From an uncultured Bacteroidia bacterium (GTDB lineage: Bacteria; Bacteroidota; Bacteroidia; Bacteroidales; Prolixibacteraceae): a DNA stretch of 64,000 bases. The number at the start of each line of letters is the position of its first letter. The first letter of the stretch is position 1. The stretch lies in contig CAIXZH010000089.1 in NCBI GenBank assembly GCA_903923905.1, forward strand, positions 34,899-98,898, written 5' to 3'. Of this stretch, positions 18,213-28,628 are shown piece after piece. A program made the translations under genes and the position numbers. The notes beneath the pieces were generated by a model, which saw only the letters and a list, made by a program, of their open reading frames with translations, was not told the DNA's origin and searched no databases.

Positions 18213-18977
18213 ATGAAAAATAAGTCCATTATAATTGTGGCATTTGCCATTTTGACCAGTTTTGTACGTTTGACTGTAAAAGCGCAAACGAGTGAGTCCC
18301 CTTCGCCATTTAAAGTAACTGCGGATGTTGTCAGTTCCTATATCTTCAGGGGTTCTATGGCAACCGCCGGACCAACGCCAAATTTTCAGCCAACACTATC
18401 CTATTCGAAGGGGAAATATGAAATAGGGATTTGGGGATCCACCGATTTTGCAGGTACCTACAAAGAATTTGATCCTTATATTTCGGTGACTCCTGGACAG
18501 CTCAAATTTGGGATAACCGATTACAACTGGAATTTTGGCCGGGCAAATTACTTTAATTATACAAACAGTGAGACAGGGCACCGGATTGAAGGGACAGCCG
18601 GTTTTACAGGTTCCAAATCTTTCCCTGTAAGCATCACCTGGAATACCATGGTTTACGGATATGATAAAAGAGCGGATGATTCAACCAGACAGGCTTATTC
18701 AACATACATTGAATTGGGATATTCCAAGGGGGCAACCAGTCTCTTTTTTGGCTTTACCCCCTGGTCAGGACTTTATAATAATTATGGCGTCACAGCCTTC
18801 GATCCGAGGGCCGGTAAAAAAACCTTTTCTGTAGTAAATGTTGGGGGAAGTTTCACGAAGTCCCTGAAAATTACAGAAGCCTTTTCTTTACCTTTAAAGA
18901 CAACTTTAATCATAAATCCTTCGGCATCCTACTCCAGGAATGATTATGTACACCTGGTATTTGGTATAACCTTCTAA
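18213..18977 (+). CDS. Outer-membrane barrel encoded in the kdp operon (TorF-like putative porin)
   Basis: 254 aa with a signal peptide ending near VKAQT. The mature part reads as amphipathic beta strands: FKVTADVVSSYIFRG, KYEIGIWGSTDF, TSLFFGFTPWSGLYNN, then YVHLVFGITF with a terminal Phe. The opening ADVVSSYIFRG is typical of TorF-family proteins. Its place between kdpF and kdpA suggests an outer-membrane pore or accessory for K+ entry; this role is inference. Spacing to kdpA is 18 bp, so it should be cotranscribed. Confidence 0.8.
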   Translation: MKNKSIIIVAFAILTSFVRLTVKAQTSESPSPFKVTADVVSSYIFRGSMATAGPTPNFQPTLSYSKGKYEIGIWGSTDFAGTYKEFDPYISVTPGQLKFGITDYNWNFGRANYFNYTNSETGHRIEGTAGFTGSKSFPVSITWNTMVYGYDKRADDSTRQAYSTYIELGYSKGATSLFFGFTPWSGLYNNYGVTAFDPRAGKKTFSVVNVGGSFTKSLKITEAFSLPLKTTLIINPSASYSRNDYVHLVFGITF

Positions 18978-18995
18978 ATTTAAAAAATCAAGATA

Positions 18996-20687
18996 ATGAC
19001 AACACAGGATTTTATTCAGATCATTTTATTTTTTGCCTTGTTAATTGGGCTTACACCCCTGTTAGGCAATTTCATGTTCAAGGTATTCACAGGGAGCAAA
19101 CATATCATGTCCCCGGTTTTCGGCTGGCTTGAAAAGTTGACCTACAGATCCTCCGGCATCGACCCCGATGAGGAAACCAACTGGAAATCATACACCTTCA
19201 GTTTGCTGATGTTTAATTTTATCGGGTTTCTGTTTGTATTTCTGATCCAACTCTTTCAGGCTCAATTACCATTAAATCCGGCAAATCTTCCTAATGTTTC
19301 GTGGCATTCAGCTTTCAATACCTCAGTTAGCTTCATGACGAACACCAACTGGCAGGGGTACTCAGGAGAAACAACGCTCAGTTACTTTGTCCAAATGATC
19401 GGGCTGACTGTTCAGAATTTTGTAAGCGCAGCTACAGGAATTGCCGTTTTATTGGCATTGATCAGGGGACTTGCCAGAAAAACCACAGACAAACTGGGAA
19501 ATTTCTGGACGGATCTGACCCGTTCAACCCTTTATGTGCTTCTTCCCCTTTCCATTATTTTTGCAGTGGTCCTTGTTGGTCAGGGCGTTGTACAGAATTT
19601 TAAATCGTACGATACTGTTCAGACTCTGCAGGGGGCCTCTCAGGTTATCCCGATGGGACCGGCTGCATCGCAAATTGCGATCAAGCAGCTTGGCACCAAT
19701 GGCGGAGGCTTTTTTAATGCCAATAGTGCACATCCGTTTGAGAATCCCACCCCTTTCAGCAATTTTCTTGAAATGTTGGCAATACTGCTTATTCCTGCAG
19801 CTTTAACTTTCACCTACGGAAAGATGGTTGGGTCAACACGACAGGGGTGGACAATCTTTAAAGCGATGTTGATTCTTCTGGTTCTAGGATTAGTTATTTC
19901 GCTATACGCTGAATATTCAACCAACCCCATCTTTGGAAACCTCCATTTGATGGAAGGAAAAGAAACCCGTTTGGGAATAACCAACAGTGTTCTTTGGTCC
20001 ACGGCCACAACTGCCGCTTCAAATGGTTCTGTAAATGCAATGCACGATAGTCTTTCGCCTCTTACCGGAATGGTAGCGATGATCAACCTGATGCTTGGTG
20101 AGATCATCTTTGGGGGTGTTGGTGCCGGATTATATGGAATGGTTATATTTATAATTATTACTGTATTCATTGCGGGATTAATGGTTGGTCGTACCCCAGA
20201 GTATCTGGGTAAAAAGATTCAGAAGTTCGAGGTGCAAATGGCAATTATTGCAGTGCTTGCTCCCAATATAGTTATACTACTTTTCGCAGCCTGGGCATCG
20301 GTAAGTGCGCCTGGTCTGGCAAGCCTAAACAATTCCGGTCCGCATGGTCTTTCAGAAATTCTTTATGCCTATGCTTCAGCTGCCGGAAATAACGGGAGTG
20401 CGTTCGCTGGGTTAAATGCGAATACTGTATTTTACAATTTAACAATCGCAATAGGGATGATGATAGGCCGGTTTGGGATTATAATCCCCGTCATGGCAAT
20501 TGCCGGCAGTATGGGAATGAAGAAAATTACACCTTCTTCAGCCGGGACATTCCACACCGATAACTGGCTATTTATAGGCTTATTAATAGCTGTAATTTTG
20601 ATAGTTGGAGGATTAACCCATTTCCCCGCGTTATCACTCGGACCCATTGTTGAGCATTTACTAATGAATAATGGAATCACTTTTTAA
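18996..20687 (+). CDS. kdpA: K+-transporting ATPase, K+ channel-like subunit KdpA
   Basis: 563 aa, close to the 557 of E. coli. Inner-membrane subunit of the high-affinity K+ pump that binds and conducts K+. Selectivity-loop sequences are visible: [11 protein letters not shown], the strongly conserved [21 protein letters not shown] and the [12 protein letters not shown] loop near the C-terminus. About ten hydrophobic segments follow the family plan. Operon position kdpF-barrel-kdpA-kdpB-kdpC; 12 bp to kdpB. Confidence 0.97.
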   Translation: MTTQDFIQIILFFALLIGLTPLLGNFMFKVFTGSKHIMSPVFGWLEKLTYRSSGIDPDEETNWKSYTFSLLMFNFIGFLFVFLIQLFQAQLPLNPANLPNVSWHSAFNTSVSFMTNTNWQGYSGETTLSYFVQMIGLTVQNFVSAATGIAVLLALIRGLARKTTDKLGNFWTDLTRSTLYVLLPLSIIFAVVLVGQGVVQNFKSYDTVQTLQGASQVIPMGPAASQIAIKQLGTNGGGFFNANSAHPFENPTPFSNFLEMLAILLIPAALTFTYGKMVGSTRQGWTIFKAMLILLVLGLVISLYAEYSTNPIFGNLHLMEGKETRLGITNSVLWSTATTAASNGSVNAMHDSLSPLTGMVAMINLMLGEIIFGGVGAGLYGMVIFIIITVFIAGLMVGRTPEYLGKKIQKFEVQMAIIAVLAPNIVILLFAAWASVSAPGLASLNNSGPHGLSEILYAYASAAGNNGSAFAGLNANTVFYNLTIAIGMMIGRFGIIIPVMAIAGSMGMKKITPSSAGTFHTDNWLFIGLLIAVILIVGGLTHFPALSLGPIVEHLLMNNGITF

Positions 20688-20699
20688 CACCTTGAAAAA

Positions 20700-22778
20700 A
20701 TGAGTACAAAACAAAATATCAGTTTGTTTAACCGCAAACTTGCCGCGCAGGCAGTGAAAGACAGTTTCATCAAACTAAATCCAGCTTTGATGATAAAAAA
20801 TCCGGTCATCTTTATTGTGGCCATCGGATCTTTTCTGACAACCCTTGTTGTAATAATTGGAATCTTCCAGGGTAACTTTTCATCCTTCAATTTAAATATT
20901 GCGATCTGGCTCTGGTTTACCGTGTTGTTTGCCAATTTCTCCGAAGCCATCGCTGAAGGGAGGGGAAAGGCCCAGGCTGACAGTCTGCGTAAGAACCGCA
21001 CGCAAACAATGGCCCGCAAGATGGCCGGCAAACAGGAGGTATTGATCAATGCAACCGAGCTTAAAAAAGGTGATGTAGTCGTTTGCGAGGCGGGCGATGT
21101 TATCCCCTCTGACGGTGAAGTGATTGAGGGTATTGCAAGTGTAGACGAATCTGCAATTACGGGAGAATCAGCACCTGTAATCCGTGAAAGCGGAGGGGAC
21201 CGATCGGCAGTAACGGGGGGGACCAAAGTAATCAGTGATCAGATCTTTATCCGTATTACATCCGAACCAGGCAATACATTTATTGATCGGATGATAGCCC
21301 TTGTGGAAGGGGCAAAACGTCAAAAAACCCCCAATGAGATCGCATTATCCATTTTAATTTCAGGTTTGACGATCATTTTTCTCCTCGCCGTGGCCACGTT
21401 ACCCGCATTTTTCAGCTACAGCCTCGCAGCATCAGGATTGCCTGAATCACAGAATTTGACTTTACCTGTTTTGATTGCATTACTGGTTTGCCTGATTCCA
21501 ACAACCATCGGAGGCTTACTAAGTGCAATTGGAATTAGCGGGATGGACCGGCTTTTACAACGGAACGTGATTGCCACAAGTGGCCGGGCTATTGAGGCTG
21601 CAGGAGATGTAGATGTCCTATTACTCGATAAAACCGGGACAATTACATTGGGCAACCGTATGGCTACCAATTTCATTCCGGTGGAAGGGGTAACTGTTGA
21701 AGAGCTTGCCGATGCTGCACAACTTTCATCTTTATCTGACGAAACACCGGAAGGACGGTCCATTGTTGTTCTTGCAAAAGATCAGTTCAATATTCGTGGT
21801 CGCGAAGTTCATCAACTTAATGCGACATTTATCCCATTCACTGCCCAATCGAAGATGAGCGGGGTAGATTTTAAATCGGAAGACGGGGTTGTTCATCAGA
21901 TACGCAAAGGCTCCTCAGAAGCCATTCGGACATTCATTCATAATAACAATGGGTTCTATACCCAACAAACTCATAATATTGTATCCGAATTGGCAAAACA
22001 GGGAGCAACTCCTTTGGTTGTAGCAGAAGATAACAGGGTTTTGGGTGTTATCCATCTGAAGGATATTGTAAAGGGGGGGATTAAACAACGTTTTGCTGAA
22101 CTCCGGAAGATGGGGATCAAAACGGTTATGATTACTGGTGACAATCATCTTACAGCTGCAGCGATTGCAGCAGAAGCGGGAGTTGACGATTTTATGGCGG
22201 AGGCTACACCCGAGGACAAATTAAGGCGCATCCGGGAAGAGCAGGCCAACGGACATCTGGTTGGCATGATAGGTGATGGAACAAATGATGCTCCTGCACT
22301 TGCCCAGGCCGATATTGGCATTGCCATGAACACCGGTACTCAGGCGGCCCGAGAAGCCGGCAATATGGTGGACCTCGACAGTAATCCCACAAAACTAATA
22401 GAAGTTGTTGAAGTTGGTAAGCAATTGCTGATGACTAGAGGAGCACTTACCACCTTCAGCATTGCCAATGATGTCGCCAAATATTTTGCGATTATTCCGG
22501 CAATCGCCCTTTCTCTATACGCAGGGAAAAGCGGAATAGGGCCACTCTCAGCGCTGAATATCATGCATCTCGGCTCTCCGCAAAGTGCAATCCTGAGCGC
22601 TGTGATATTCAATGCAATTATCATTGTGATGCTGATACCTTTAGCCTTAAAAGGGGTCAAATATAAACCGGTATCAGCCAATGCTGCATTGACCCGAAAC
22701 CTGGTGATTTACGGATTTGGCGGCATTATTGCCCCATTTATCGGAATCAAACTTATTGATATTCTAATTAATATGTAA
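20700..22778 (+). CDS. kdpB: K+-transporting ATPase, P-type ATPase subunit KdpB
   Basis: 692 aa catalytic subunit that hydrolyses ATP. P-type motifs are all present: [12 protein letters not shown] (actuator TGES), [13 protein letters not shown] (phosphorylated Asp), KMSGVDF region of the nucleotide domain, and [22 protein letters not shown] of the hinge. Transmembrane helices flank these domains. It acts in the inner membrane with KdpA, KdpC and KdpF. Ten bases separate it from kdpC. Confidence 0.97.
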   Translation: MSTKQNISLFNRKLAAQAVKDSFIKLNPALMIKNPVIFIVAIGSFLTTLVVIIGIFQGNFSSFNLNIAIWLWFTVLFANFSEAIAEGRGKAQADSLRKNRTQTMARKMAGKQEVLINATELKKGDVVVCEAGDVIPSDGEVIEGIASVDESAITGESAPVIRESGGDRSAVTGGTKVISDQIFIRITSEPGNTFIDRMIALVEGAKRQKTPNEIALSILISGLTIIFLLAVATLPAFFSYSLAASGLPESQNLTLPVLIALLVCLIPTTIGGLLSAIGISGMDRLLQRNVIATSGRAIEAAGDVDVLLLDKTGTITLGNRMATNFIPVEGVTVEELADAAQLSSLSDETPEGRSIVVLAKDQFNIRGREVHQLNATFIPFTAQSKMSGVDFKSEDGVVHQIRKGSSEAIRTFIHNNNGFYTQQTHNIVSELAKQGATPLVVAEDNRVLGVIHLKDIVKGGIKQRFAELRKMGIKTVMITGDNHLTAAAIAAEAGVDDFMAEATPEDKLRRIREEQANGHLVGMIGDGTNDAPALAQADIGIAMNTGTQAAREAGNMVDLDSNPTKLIEVVEVGKQLLMTRGALTTFSIANDVAKYFAIIPAIALSLYAGKSGIGPLSALNIMHLGSPQSAILSAVIFNAIIIVMLIPLALKGVKYKPVSANAALTRNLVIYGFGGIIAPFIGIKLIDILINM

Positions 22779-22788
22779 TTCTTTAAAA

Positions 22789-23361
22789 ATGAAAACACTA
22801 TATATCTCTTTAAAAATCTTCCTTTTTTTCACCATTCTGACAGGGATTATCTACCCGCTTTTTGTAACGGCGATTGCACAAATCGCATTTCCGGCCAAGG
22901 CAAACGGGAGTTTAATTGTGAAATACAATAAGATCGTCGGGAGTGAATTAATCGGTCAGCACTTCGACACTTTAATTTACTTTTCTTCGCGCCCGTCAGC
23001 GATATCTTATAATCCGTTACCTTCCGGCGGTTCAAATTTCGGGCTCACCAATTCGAAGTTGAAACATTCAGTAGACTCCTTAAAAAGACAATTTATTGCA
23101 TTTAATCAATTGGATAGCCTTACTGAAATTCCATCAGAAATGCTTTTTGCCTCCGCAAGCGGTTTGGATCCACACATTTCTCCCAACGCGGCTTTGTTAC
23201 AAACTGACCGCATTTCCAAAGCACGTCATTTCGGAGTCAGTCAAAATCAGCTACTTTTAAAGTCAGTGAATGAATTATCTGAATCACCCCAGTTTACATT
23301 TTTAGGAGAGGCACGGATTAATGTATTATTACTAAATTTGAGGTTGGATGAAATCAGGTAA
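22789..23361 (+). CDS. kdpC: K+-transporting ATPase subunit KdpC
   Basis: 190 aa, one N-terminal membrane helix (LKIFLFFTILTGIIYPLFVTAIAQIAFP) and a periplasmic domain. Family patterns include GSxLIGQxF (GSELIGQHF), the FSSRPSA region, SGGSNFGLTNSKL and ASGLDPHISPNAALLQ. KdpC stabilises the KdpFABC complex and affects K+ affinity. Last structural gene before the sensor block; 92 bp to the HAMP gene. Confidence 0.96.
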   Translation: MKTLYISLKIFLFFTILTGIIYPLFVTAIAQIAFPAKANGSLIVKYNKIVGSELIGQHFDTLIYFSSRPSAISYNPLPSGGSNFGLTNSKLKHSVDSLKRQFIAFNQLDSLTEIPSEMLFASASGLDPHISPNAALLQTDRISKARHFGVSQNQLLLKSVNELSESPQFTFLGEARINVLLLNLRLDEIR

Positions 23362-23453
23362 TCTGAAAGATGAATTTACTTTATACCATTTAATATCTGC
23401 TAATTAGATTTTATTATTTCCAAATCTCTATAAACAAACAAAAACAACGAATC

Positions 23454-24347
23454 ATGAAGTTTTCTATCCGCACAAAATTTACAGTTGGAATGGTTTTTTT
23501 ATTTATAATCATTCTTGTATTATCGATTTTTTCGGCCTATTACCTGAACAAGATGTCGAGGAAAACAAGTGCCATTCTAAAGGAAAACTATCTGTCGGTT
23601 GTTTATGCCCGTGAGATGTCAGAAGGGTTGACAATTATTAATCAGGAAATTACCTTAAGTTCTTTGATGAATAAGACTCCGGACGGCTTGTTGCTAAAAA
23701 AAGGGCTGGCTACCATCGACAAATCATTTCAATCCGAGAAGAATAATATTACAGAACCTGGTGAGGATAAACTCGTTTCCGATATTGAAACCGGATTAAA
23801 AGAATACCGTGACTCAGTAATGAAGTTTCTGGTTTACCCTCAGCCTGTAGACAAAGTTATCAATCTGCAAAAAAAATTCAACCCTCTTAACCAGCAGTTG
23901 CTCCTTTTATCGCAAATGAACGGGAAGGCGATTGAAGTGAAGACCGATGATGCAAAAATTTCTTCCCATGAAGCCTTAACGGCGATGACCATTCTGGCTA
24001 CGCTATGTTTTTTGATTGCCCTGACATTTACCTTTAATTTTGCCACCTATTTTAATGAGCGTTTTTATCAGCTATACAATGGTATTAAAGAGATTGTATC
24101 GAGCAACTATGGCCAAAGGCTTTATTTCGAAGGGGCTGACGAATTTTACGAGATTTCATTGGTTTTTAACCAAATGGCAGAGAAATTAGATGAGAATCAG
24201 CAGAAAATGGCAGTAACTTTACTAACTGAAAAGGAAAAGGCTTATACTAAAAGTGAGATACAGGAATTGAAGAGCGTTCTGCTCCGGATTAAAACCATTG
24301 AAGAGCAAGCTGAAGCATTAATTGCCCAATTAGAAGATAAAAAATAA
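23454..24347 (+). CDS. Membrane protein with periplasmic four-helix domain and HAMP, in the kdp operon
   Basis: 297 aa. A membrane helix at about 11-30 (VGMVFLFIIILVLSIFSAYYL), a mostly helical periplasmic domain (about 35-175) resembling the four-helix-bundle sensor of chemoreceptors and kinases, a second membrane helix at about 178-198 (ILATLCFLIALTFTFNFATYF), then a HAMP-like segment and a C-terminal coiled coil. There is no kinase, methyl-accepting or cyclase output domain. It ends 3 bp before kdpD, so it is cotranscribed with it. It may be a detached sensor or modulator that talks to KdpD through HAMP/coiled-coil contacts; this is inference. Confidence 0.7.
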   Translation: MKFSIRTKFTVGMVFLFIIILVLSIFSAYYLNKMSRKTSAILKENYLSVVYAREMSEGLTIINQEITLSSLMNKTPDGLLLKKGLATIDKSFQSEKNNITEPGEDKLVSDIETGLKEYRDSVMKFLVYPQPVDKVINLQKKFNPLNQQLLLLSQMNGKAIEVKTDDAKISSHEALTAMTILATLCFLIALTFTFNFATYFNERFYQLYNGIKEIVSSNYGQRLYFEGADEFYEISLVFNQMAEKLDENQQKMAVTLLTEKEKAYTKSEIQELKSVLLRIKTIEEQAEALIAQLEDKK

Positions 24348-24350
24348 GCA

Positions 24351-27023
24351 ATGGAAATTCAGGATAATCGTCCCGATCCCGACGAACTACTGGCTTCACT
24401 CAAGATTGAAGAAGAAAAAAGCAAACGGGGCAAACTGAAAATATTCTTCGGAATGTGTGCAGGTGTTGGAAAAACCTATTCGATGCTTAAAACTGCACAT
24501 GCAGAAAAACAAAAGGGGGTTGATATAATAATTGGATATGTTGAAACCCATAAACGGCAGGAAACAGCAGACCTGGTTGAAGGATTTGAATTAATCCCTC
24601 GTAAAGTTTACCAGTATAAATCCACTCCGGTTGAGGAAATGGATCTGGACGCCATTATAGCGAGGAATCCGCATACAGTTCTGGTTGATGAATTGGCCCA
24701 TACCAATGCCCCGGGTAGCCGTCATAATAAAAGGTACCAGGATGTTCAGGAAATTCTCGAAAATGGGATTAATGTTTATACTTCCCTAAACGTACAGCAT
24801 CTTGAAAGCCGCTCTGAAACAGTTGCACAGATCACCGGAATCATTGTTCGTGAAACTTTGCCCGATGATATTTTTGAAAGTGCAGACGAAGTTGAGGTAG
24901 TTGACCTCACACCCGATGAATTGCTGCAAAGATTAAGTGAAGGGAAGGTCTACACTCCCGAACGATCGAGAGAGGCGGTTGAAAATTTTTTCCGCAAGGG
25001 AAATATAACAGCTATGCGGGAAATGGCCTTACGCATTGTGGCCGACCGTGTCGATAAGCAATTGCATGAATACATGCAACTTAAACGAATAAAAGGGCCA
25101 TGGAAAACGGGGCTGCATCTTCTGGTTGCTGTCGATTACACCCAACAAACAACCCGGTTATTGCGCTGGGCCAAGAATCTCTCCTATTCTATGGGGGCTA
25201 CAATCCAGGCGCTCTATGTGGAGACGATGCACAACCTTACTCCAAAAGAACGTGAACAACTTGATAAAAATATAAATCTGGCTGGTCAGCTTGGTATTAA
25301 ATTCAGGATTATCACGCATCATGATATTGTAAGCGCTATTGTTGATTTTGCCAACAAGGAGAATGTGACCCACATCATAGTGGGAAAACCACGTGTCAGG
25401 AATCTATTGTCGATGATCCGACTTGGAAACTTTGTAAACAGGCTAATCCGATACAGCGGAAACATCGATGTATATATCTTAGGGGCAGACAGTCAGTCCA
25501 AAGATCATTTCAGAGAAAAGGTATTCACCCCTTCTTTTACTTCCAATATAAGCCAATACCTGATCACTTCGGTCCTGGTTGTTCTCACCTCCATCGTCTT
25601 TTATCTTGTTAAGGGGATTATTGGCTATCAGATAATTTCGTTTGGGTTGTTGATCATGGTATCGATTCTTGCACTCTTCTATGGTACAGGGCCAATACTG
25701 GTTGCTGCAACACTCAGCGCCTTGATTTGGGATTATTTCTTTATTCCGCCCCAGTTTACGTTTCACATCCAGGAGCCAATGGATGTTTTGATGCTTATCA
25801 TGTTTTTTATAATTGCCCTGCTCAATGGGATCTTAACCTCAAGGGTCAGGCATCAGGAGAAAAAAATCAGGATACGGGAAGAACGAACACATGCACTTTA
25901 CCAGCTTACCAGAGAACTCACGATGATTTCGGGAATCGAGGACGTATCAAAAATTGCAGTCCGATATATTCAGAAATACTTTAATCTTGAATGTGCCATA
26001 ATCTTAAAAGATGATTCAAATAAACTTGAGGATGAACCAGTTCATATAACAAAAATAAGACTTTCGGACAATGAAATAAGTATTGCTTCCTGGGTCTACA
26101 AACATTCATCAAAAGCGGGGAAGTATACCGATACATTACCCTCAACTAATTATACTTTTTATCCTTTAACCGGTAATACAGACAATATGGGGGTTATTGT
26201 TGTCGAACAGGCCAGTGTGTTTACTCAGGGTGAGGAGCAATTTTGGGAAGCGTTTCTTTCCCAGATTTCAAGTAAATTCGAGCGGGAATTCCTGCGAAAT
26301 GCAGCCAAAAAAGCCTATATCCTTAGTGAATCGGATAAACTCTATAAAACACTTTTCAATTCTATCTCCCATGAATTACGGATACCTGTCGCTACAATAA
26401 TCGGAGCTTCCGATACGTTATTATCTCAAAGTTATCCGGAAGAGACTAAATTAAAACTCTATACTGAGATAAATACTGCCTCTATCAGACTAAATCAGTT
26501 GATTGAAAACCTTCTGAATATGTCCAGACTTGAGTCGGGCAGGATTACACCCCGCACCGATTGGTGTGATGTGCATGATTTGGCCAATGACGTGGCAGGT
26601 AATCTTCAACAGGAATTACTTCCATACAAATTCTATATTGTAATTCCTTCGGATATGCCTCTGGTCCGCATTGACTTTGGTCTTATTGAACAGGTCTTGC
26701 ACAATCTCATATTAAATGCCACACAAAATGCTCCCCCCGGAACTGCAATCAGACTTAAATTCTACTTCGATAACGGAAAGCTCACTATTCAGGTAATGGA
26801 TCGTGGAAATGGATTTCCTCCTGAGGATCTGACAATGGTGTTTAATAAATTCTACAGGGGTAAAGATGCCAAGACCGGCGGAACCGGTTTAGGACTGTCT
26901 ATTGTCAAAGGATTTGTGGAGGCACATAATGGAACTGTGATCGCCGAAAACCGCCAAAATGGAGGGGCGATTTTTACAATCAAAATCTCTGTAGAGATTT
27001 CAGAAATGAACCAATACGGTTAA
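24351..27023 (+). CDS. kdpD: Sensor histidine kinase KdpD
   Basis: 890 aa, near the E. coli length of 894. N-terminal KdpD domain with Walker A GMCAGVGKTYS (about 34-43) and the LVDELAHTNAPGSRH segment; a universal-stress-type domain (about 250-370); a four-helix membrane block (about 395-500); a GAF-like linker; then the HisKA domain with His674 in SISHELRIP and an HATPase domain (EQVLHNLILNATQNAPPG, DRGNGFPP, GTGLGLSIVKGFVEAHNG). It senses K+ limitation or ionic strength and phosphorylates KdpE. Intact. Confidence 0.97.
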   Translation: MEIQDNRPDPDELLASLKIEEEKSKRGKLKIFFGMCAGVGKTYSMLKTAHAEKQKGVDIIIGYVETHKRQETADLVEGFELIPRKVYQYKSTPVEEMDLDAIIARNPHTVLVDELAHTNAPGSRHNKRYQDVQEILENGINVYTSLNVQHLESRSETVAQITGIIVRETLPDDIFESADEVEVVDLTPDELLQRLSEGKVYTPERSREAVENFFRKGNITAMREMALRIVADRVDKQLHEYMQLKRIKGPWKTGLHLLVAVDYTQQTTRLLRWAKNLSYSMGATIQALYVETMHNLTPKEREQLDKNINLAGQLGIKFRIITHHDIVSAIVDFANKENVTHIIVGKPRVRNLLSMIRLGNFVNRLIRYSGNIDVYILGADSQSKDHFREKVFTPSFTSNISQYLITSVLVVLTSIVFYLVKGIIGYQIISFGLLIMVSILALFYGTGPILVAATLSALIWDYFFIPPQFTFHIQEPMDVLMLIMFFIIALLNGILTSRVRHQEKKIRIREERTHALYQLTRELTMISGIEDVSKIAVRYIQKYFNLECAIILKDDSNKLEDEPVHITKIRLSDNEISIASWVYKHSSKAGKYTDTLPSTNYTFYPLTGNTDNMGVIVVEQASVFTQGEEQFWEAFLSQISSKFEREFLRNAAKKAYILSESDKLYKTLFNSISHELRIPVATIIGASDTLLSQSYPEETKLKLYTEINTASIRLNQLIENLLNMSRLESGRITPRTDWCDVHDLANDVAGNLQQELLPYKFYIVIPSDMPLVRIDFGLIEQVLHNLILNATQNAPPGTAIRLKFYFDNGKLTIQVMDRGNGFPPEDLTMVFNKFYRGKDAKTGGTGLGLSIVKGFVEAHNGTVIAENRQNGGAIFTIKISVEISEMNQYG

Positions 27024-27035
27024 TAACAGATTTAA

Positions 27036-27719
27036 ATGGTTAACTTGACTCCAATATTGATTATTGATGACGAAGTACAGATCAGGCGGTTACTTGAAAT
27101 AACACTTTCAGCCAGCGGATATAAGATTTGCGAAGCATCTACCGGGAAAGAAGGACTGACGATGGCAGCTACCAGGCAGCCTGCATTGATTATCCTGGAT
27201 TTAGGTCTGCCCGATGCCGATGGCCTTGACATTTTGAAGAAACTAAGGGAGTGGTATGAAAAACCCATAATTATCCTTTCTGTCCGTAAATCTGAAGATG
27301 ATATTATTAAAGCCCTTGACCATGGAGCAAACGACTACCTGACCAAACCTTTCAGAACCGGGGAATTACTGGCACGAATCAGGGTCGCGATAAGGCATAG
27401 TCAGGGTACAATTGAGAACCCTAACCTGGAATTTGGCACCCTGTCCATTGATTTAGCAAACCACACCGCACGCAAAAATAATGAAATCATCAAACTAACT
27501 GCCACTGAATTTTCTTTACTGGCGCTTCTGGCCAGAAATGAGGGGCGGGTCCTGACCCATCAATATATTCTTAAGGAGATCTGGGGAATGGGATATATCG
27601 AACAGACTCAATACTTAAGGGTGTTCATCGCACAACTACGCAAGAAAGTTGAAGATGTACCTGCAAAACCTAAATGGCTGAAGACAGAATCAGGAGTGGG
27701 CTATCGATTTGGCAGCTAG
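27036..27719 (+). CDS. kdpE: Response regulator KdpE (OmpR family)
   Basis: 227 aa. Receiver domain with acidic pair DDE at 11-13, phospho-acceptor Asp55 in IILDLGLPDADG, and Lys in LTKPFRTGELLARI. Winged-helix DNA-binding domain from about 125 (LTATEFSLLALLARNEGRVLTHQYILKEIWG, then YLRVFIAQLRKKVE). Twelve bases after kdpD. It should activate the kdp promoter upstream of kdpF. Confidence 0.96.
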   Translation: MVNLTPILIIDDEVQIRRLLEITLSASGYKICEASTGKEGLTMAATRQPALIILDLGLPDADGLDILKKLREWYEKPIIILSVRKSEDDIIKALDHGANDYLTKPFRTGELLARIRVAIRHSQGTIENPNLEFGTLSIDLANHTARKNNEIIKLTATEFSLLALLARNEGRVLTHQYILKEIWGMGYIEQTQYLRVFIAQLRKKVEDVPAKPKWLKTESGVGYRFGS

Positions 27720-27761
27720 CACTATTTTTAACCTTTAGGATCAACTTCCGAATTAAGGGAA

Positions 27762-27788
27762 CCCTGTAGGTTTTCGAAACCTACAGGG
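27762..27788. terminator. Palindromic hairpin after kdpE (REP-like)
   Basis: Perfect 12-bp stem CCCTGTAGGTTT / AAACCTACAGGG with a TCG loop, 42 bp after the kdpE stop and followed by CTTTGTGG rather than a strong U run. It may end the kdp transcript. The TTTTCGAAA core also occurs in the hairpin at 50702-50734, so it may be a dispersed repeat. Confidence 0.6.
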
Positions 27789-27919
27789 CTTTGTGGTGTT
27801 GCAATGAAATATACCTGGCAAATAAAATTTTAATAATTTCCATCCGATAATTTTGATTCTTAGTAAACCTTTTTTGACTTTATTGGTTATATTTAGTAAA
27901 CAATTTAAATTACAGAATC

Positions 27920-28519
27920 ATGAGTTTTACATTACCAACGCTTCAATACGATTACAAGGCTCTCGAGCCCTACATCGACGCGCAGACTATGGAGATCCAC
28001 CACTCCAAACATCACGCTGCTTATACCAATAACCTGAATGCCGCCCTGGAAAACAGCGATCTAAAAGGGAAGAGTATTGAAGAAATTTTTTCTAAAGTTT
28101 CCCAACTTGCTCCTGCACTTCGAAATAATGGGGGTGGATACTACAATCACAACCTGTACTGGGATGTTTTGATCCCGGGAGGACCAGCCGGACCACAAGG
28201 TAAATTACTGGAATCCATAAATGGTTCATTTGGTTCTTTTGATTTATTTAAGGAGGCTTTTACCAAAGCTGCGGTGACCCGTTTCGGAAGTGGTTGGGCA
28301 TGGCTTATACAGAAAGGTGATTCACTTGTAATTAACTCTACCCCTAATCAGGATAATCCACTAATGGACATTGCTGAAATTCAAGGAATTCCGTTACTTA
28401 CCATTGACGTTTGGGAACACGCTTATTACCTTAAATATCAGAACAGACGCCCTGAATATATCGAAGCATTTTTCAAAGTGATCAACTGGAACGAAGTAGC
28501 CAAACGGTTAAAAGCATAA
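27920..28519 (+). CDS. sod: Superoxide dismutase, Fe/Mn type
   Basis: 199 aa, the normal length. Converts superoxide to oxygen and hydrogen peroxide in the cytoplasm. Metal ligands are His27 (MEIHHSKHH), His77 (GGGYYNHNLYW), and Asp/His in LTIDVWEHAYYLKYQNRR. Dimer-type features FGSGWAWL and the PNQDNPLM segment are present. Iron versus manganese preference cannot be fixed from sequence alone. TATATTTA (27888-27895) is a near-match -7 box. Confidence 0.95.
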   Translation: MSFTLPTLQYDYKALEPYIDAQTMEIHHSKHHAAYTNNLNAALENSDLKGKSIEEIFSKVSQLAPALRNNGGGYYNHNLYWDVLIPGGPAGPQGKLLESINGSFGSFDLFKEAFTKAAVTRFGSGWAWLIQKGDSLVINSTPNQDNPLMDIAEIQGIPLLTIDVWEHAYYLKYQNRRPEYIEAFFKVINWNEVAKRLKA

Positions 28520-28543
28520 AGGATTTTTCAATCCAATATTTTA

Positions 28544-28616
28544 GCCCGCAGATAATGCGGATTAACGCTGATCTTAAAATCTGCGTTAATCTGCGAGATC
28601 TGTGGGCATTTTTTTT
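28544..28616. terminator. Long hairpin plus T run between sod and yqeY
   Basis: An imperfect long stem-loop, with outer arms GCCCGCAGAT / ATCTGTGGGC and inner arms GATTAACGC / GCGTTAATC (28544-28607), is followed on the plus strand by eight Ts (28609-28616). It is a credible intrinsic terminator for sod and lies between convergent genes. The GCGTTAATCTGCG wording resembles repeated intergenic elements of Bacteroidota. Confidence 0.75.
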
Positions 28617-28628
28617 CCTGAGTAATAA

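Noticed and set aside
19524..22681. Antisense ORFs opposite kdpA and kdpB
   Set aside because: They lie fully inside strongly conserved genes and show no recognisable protein features.
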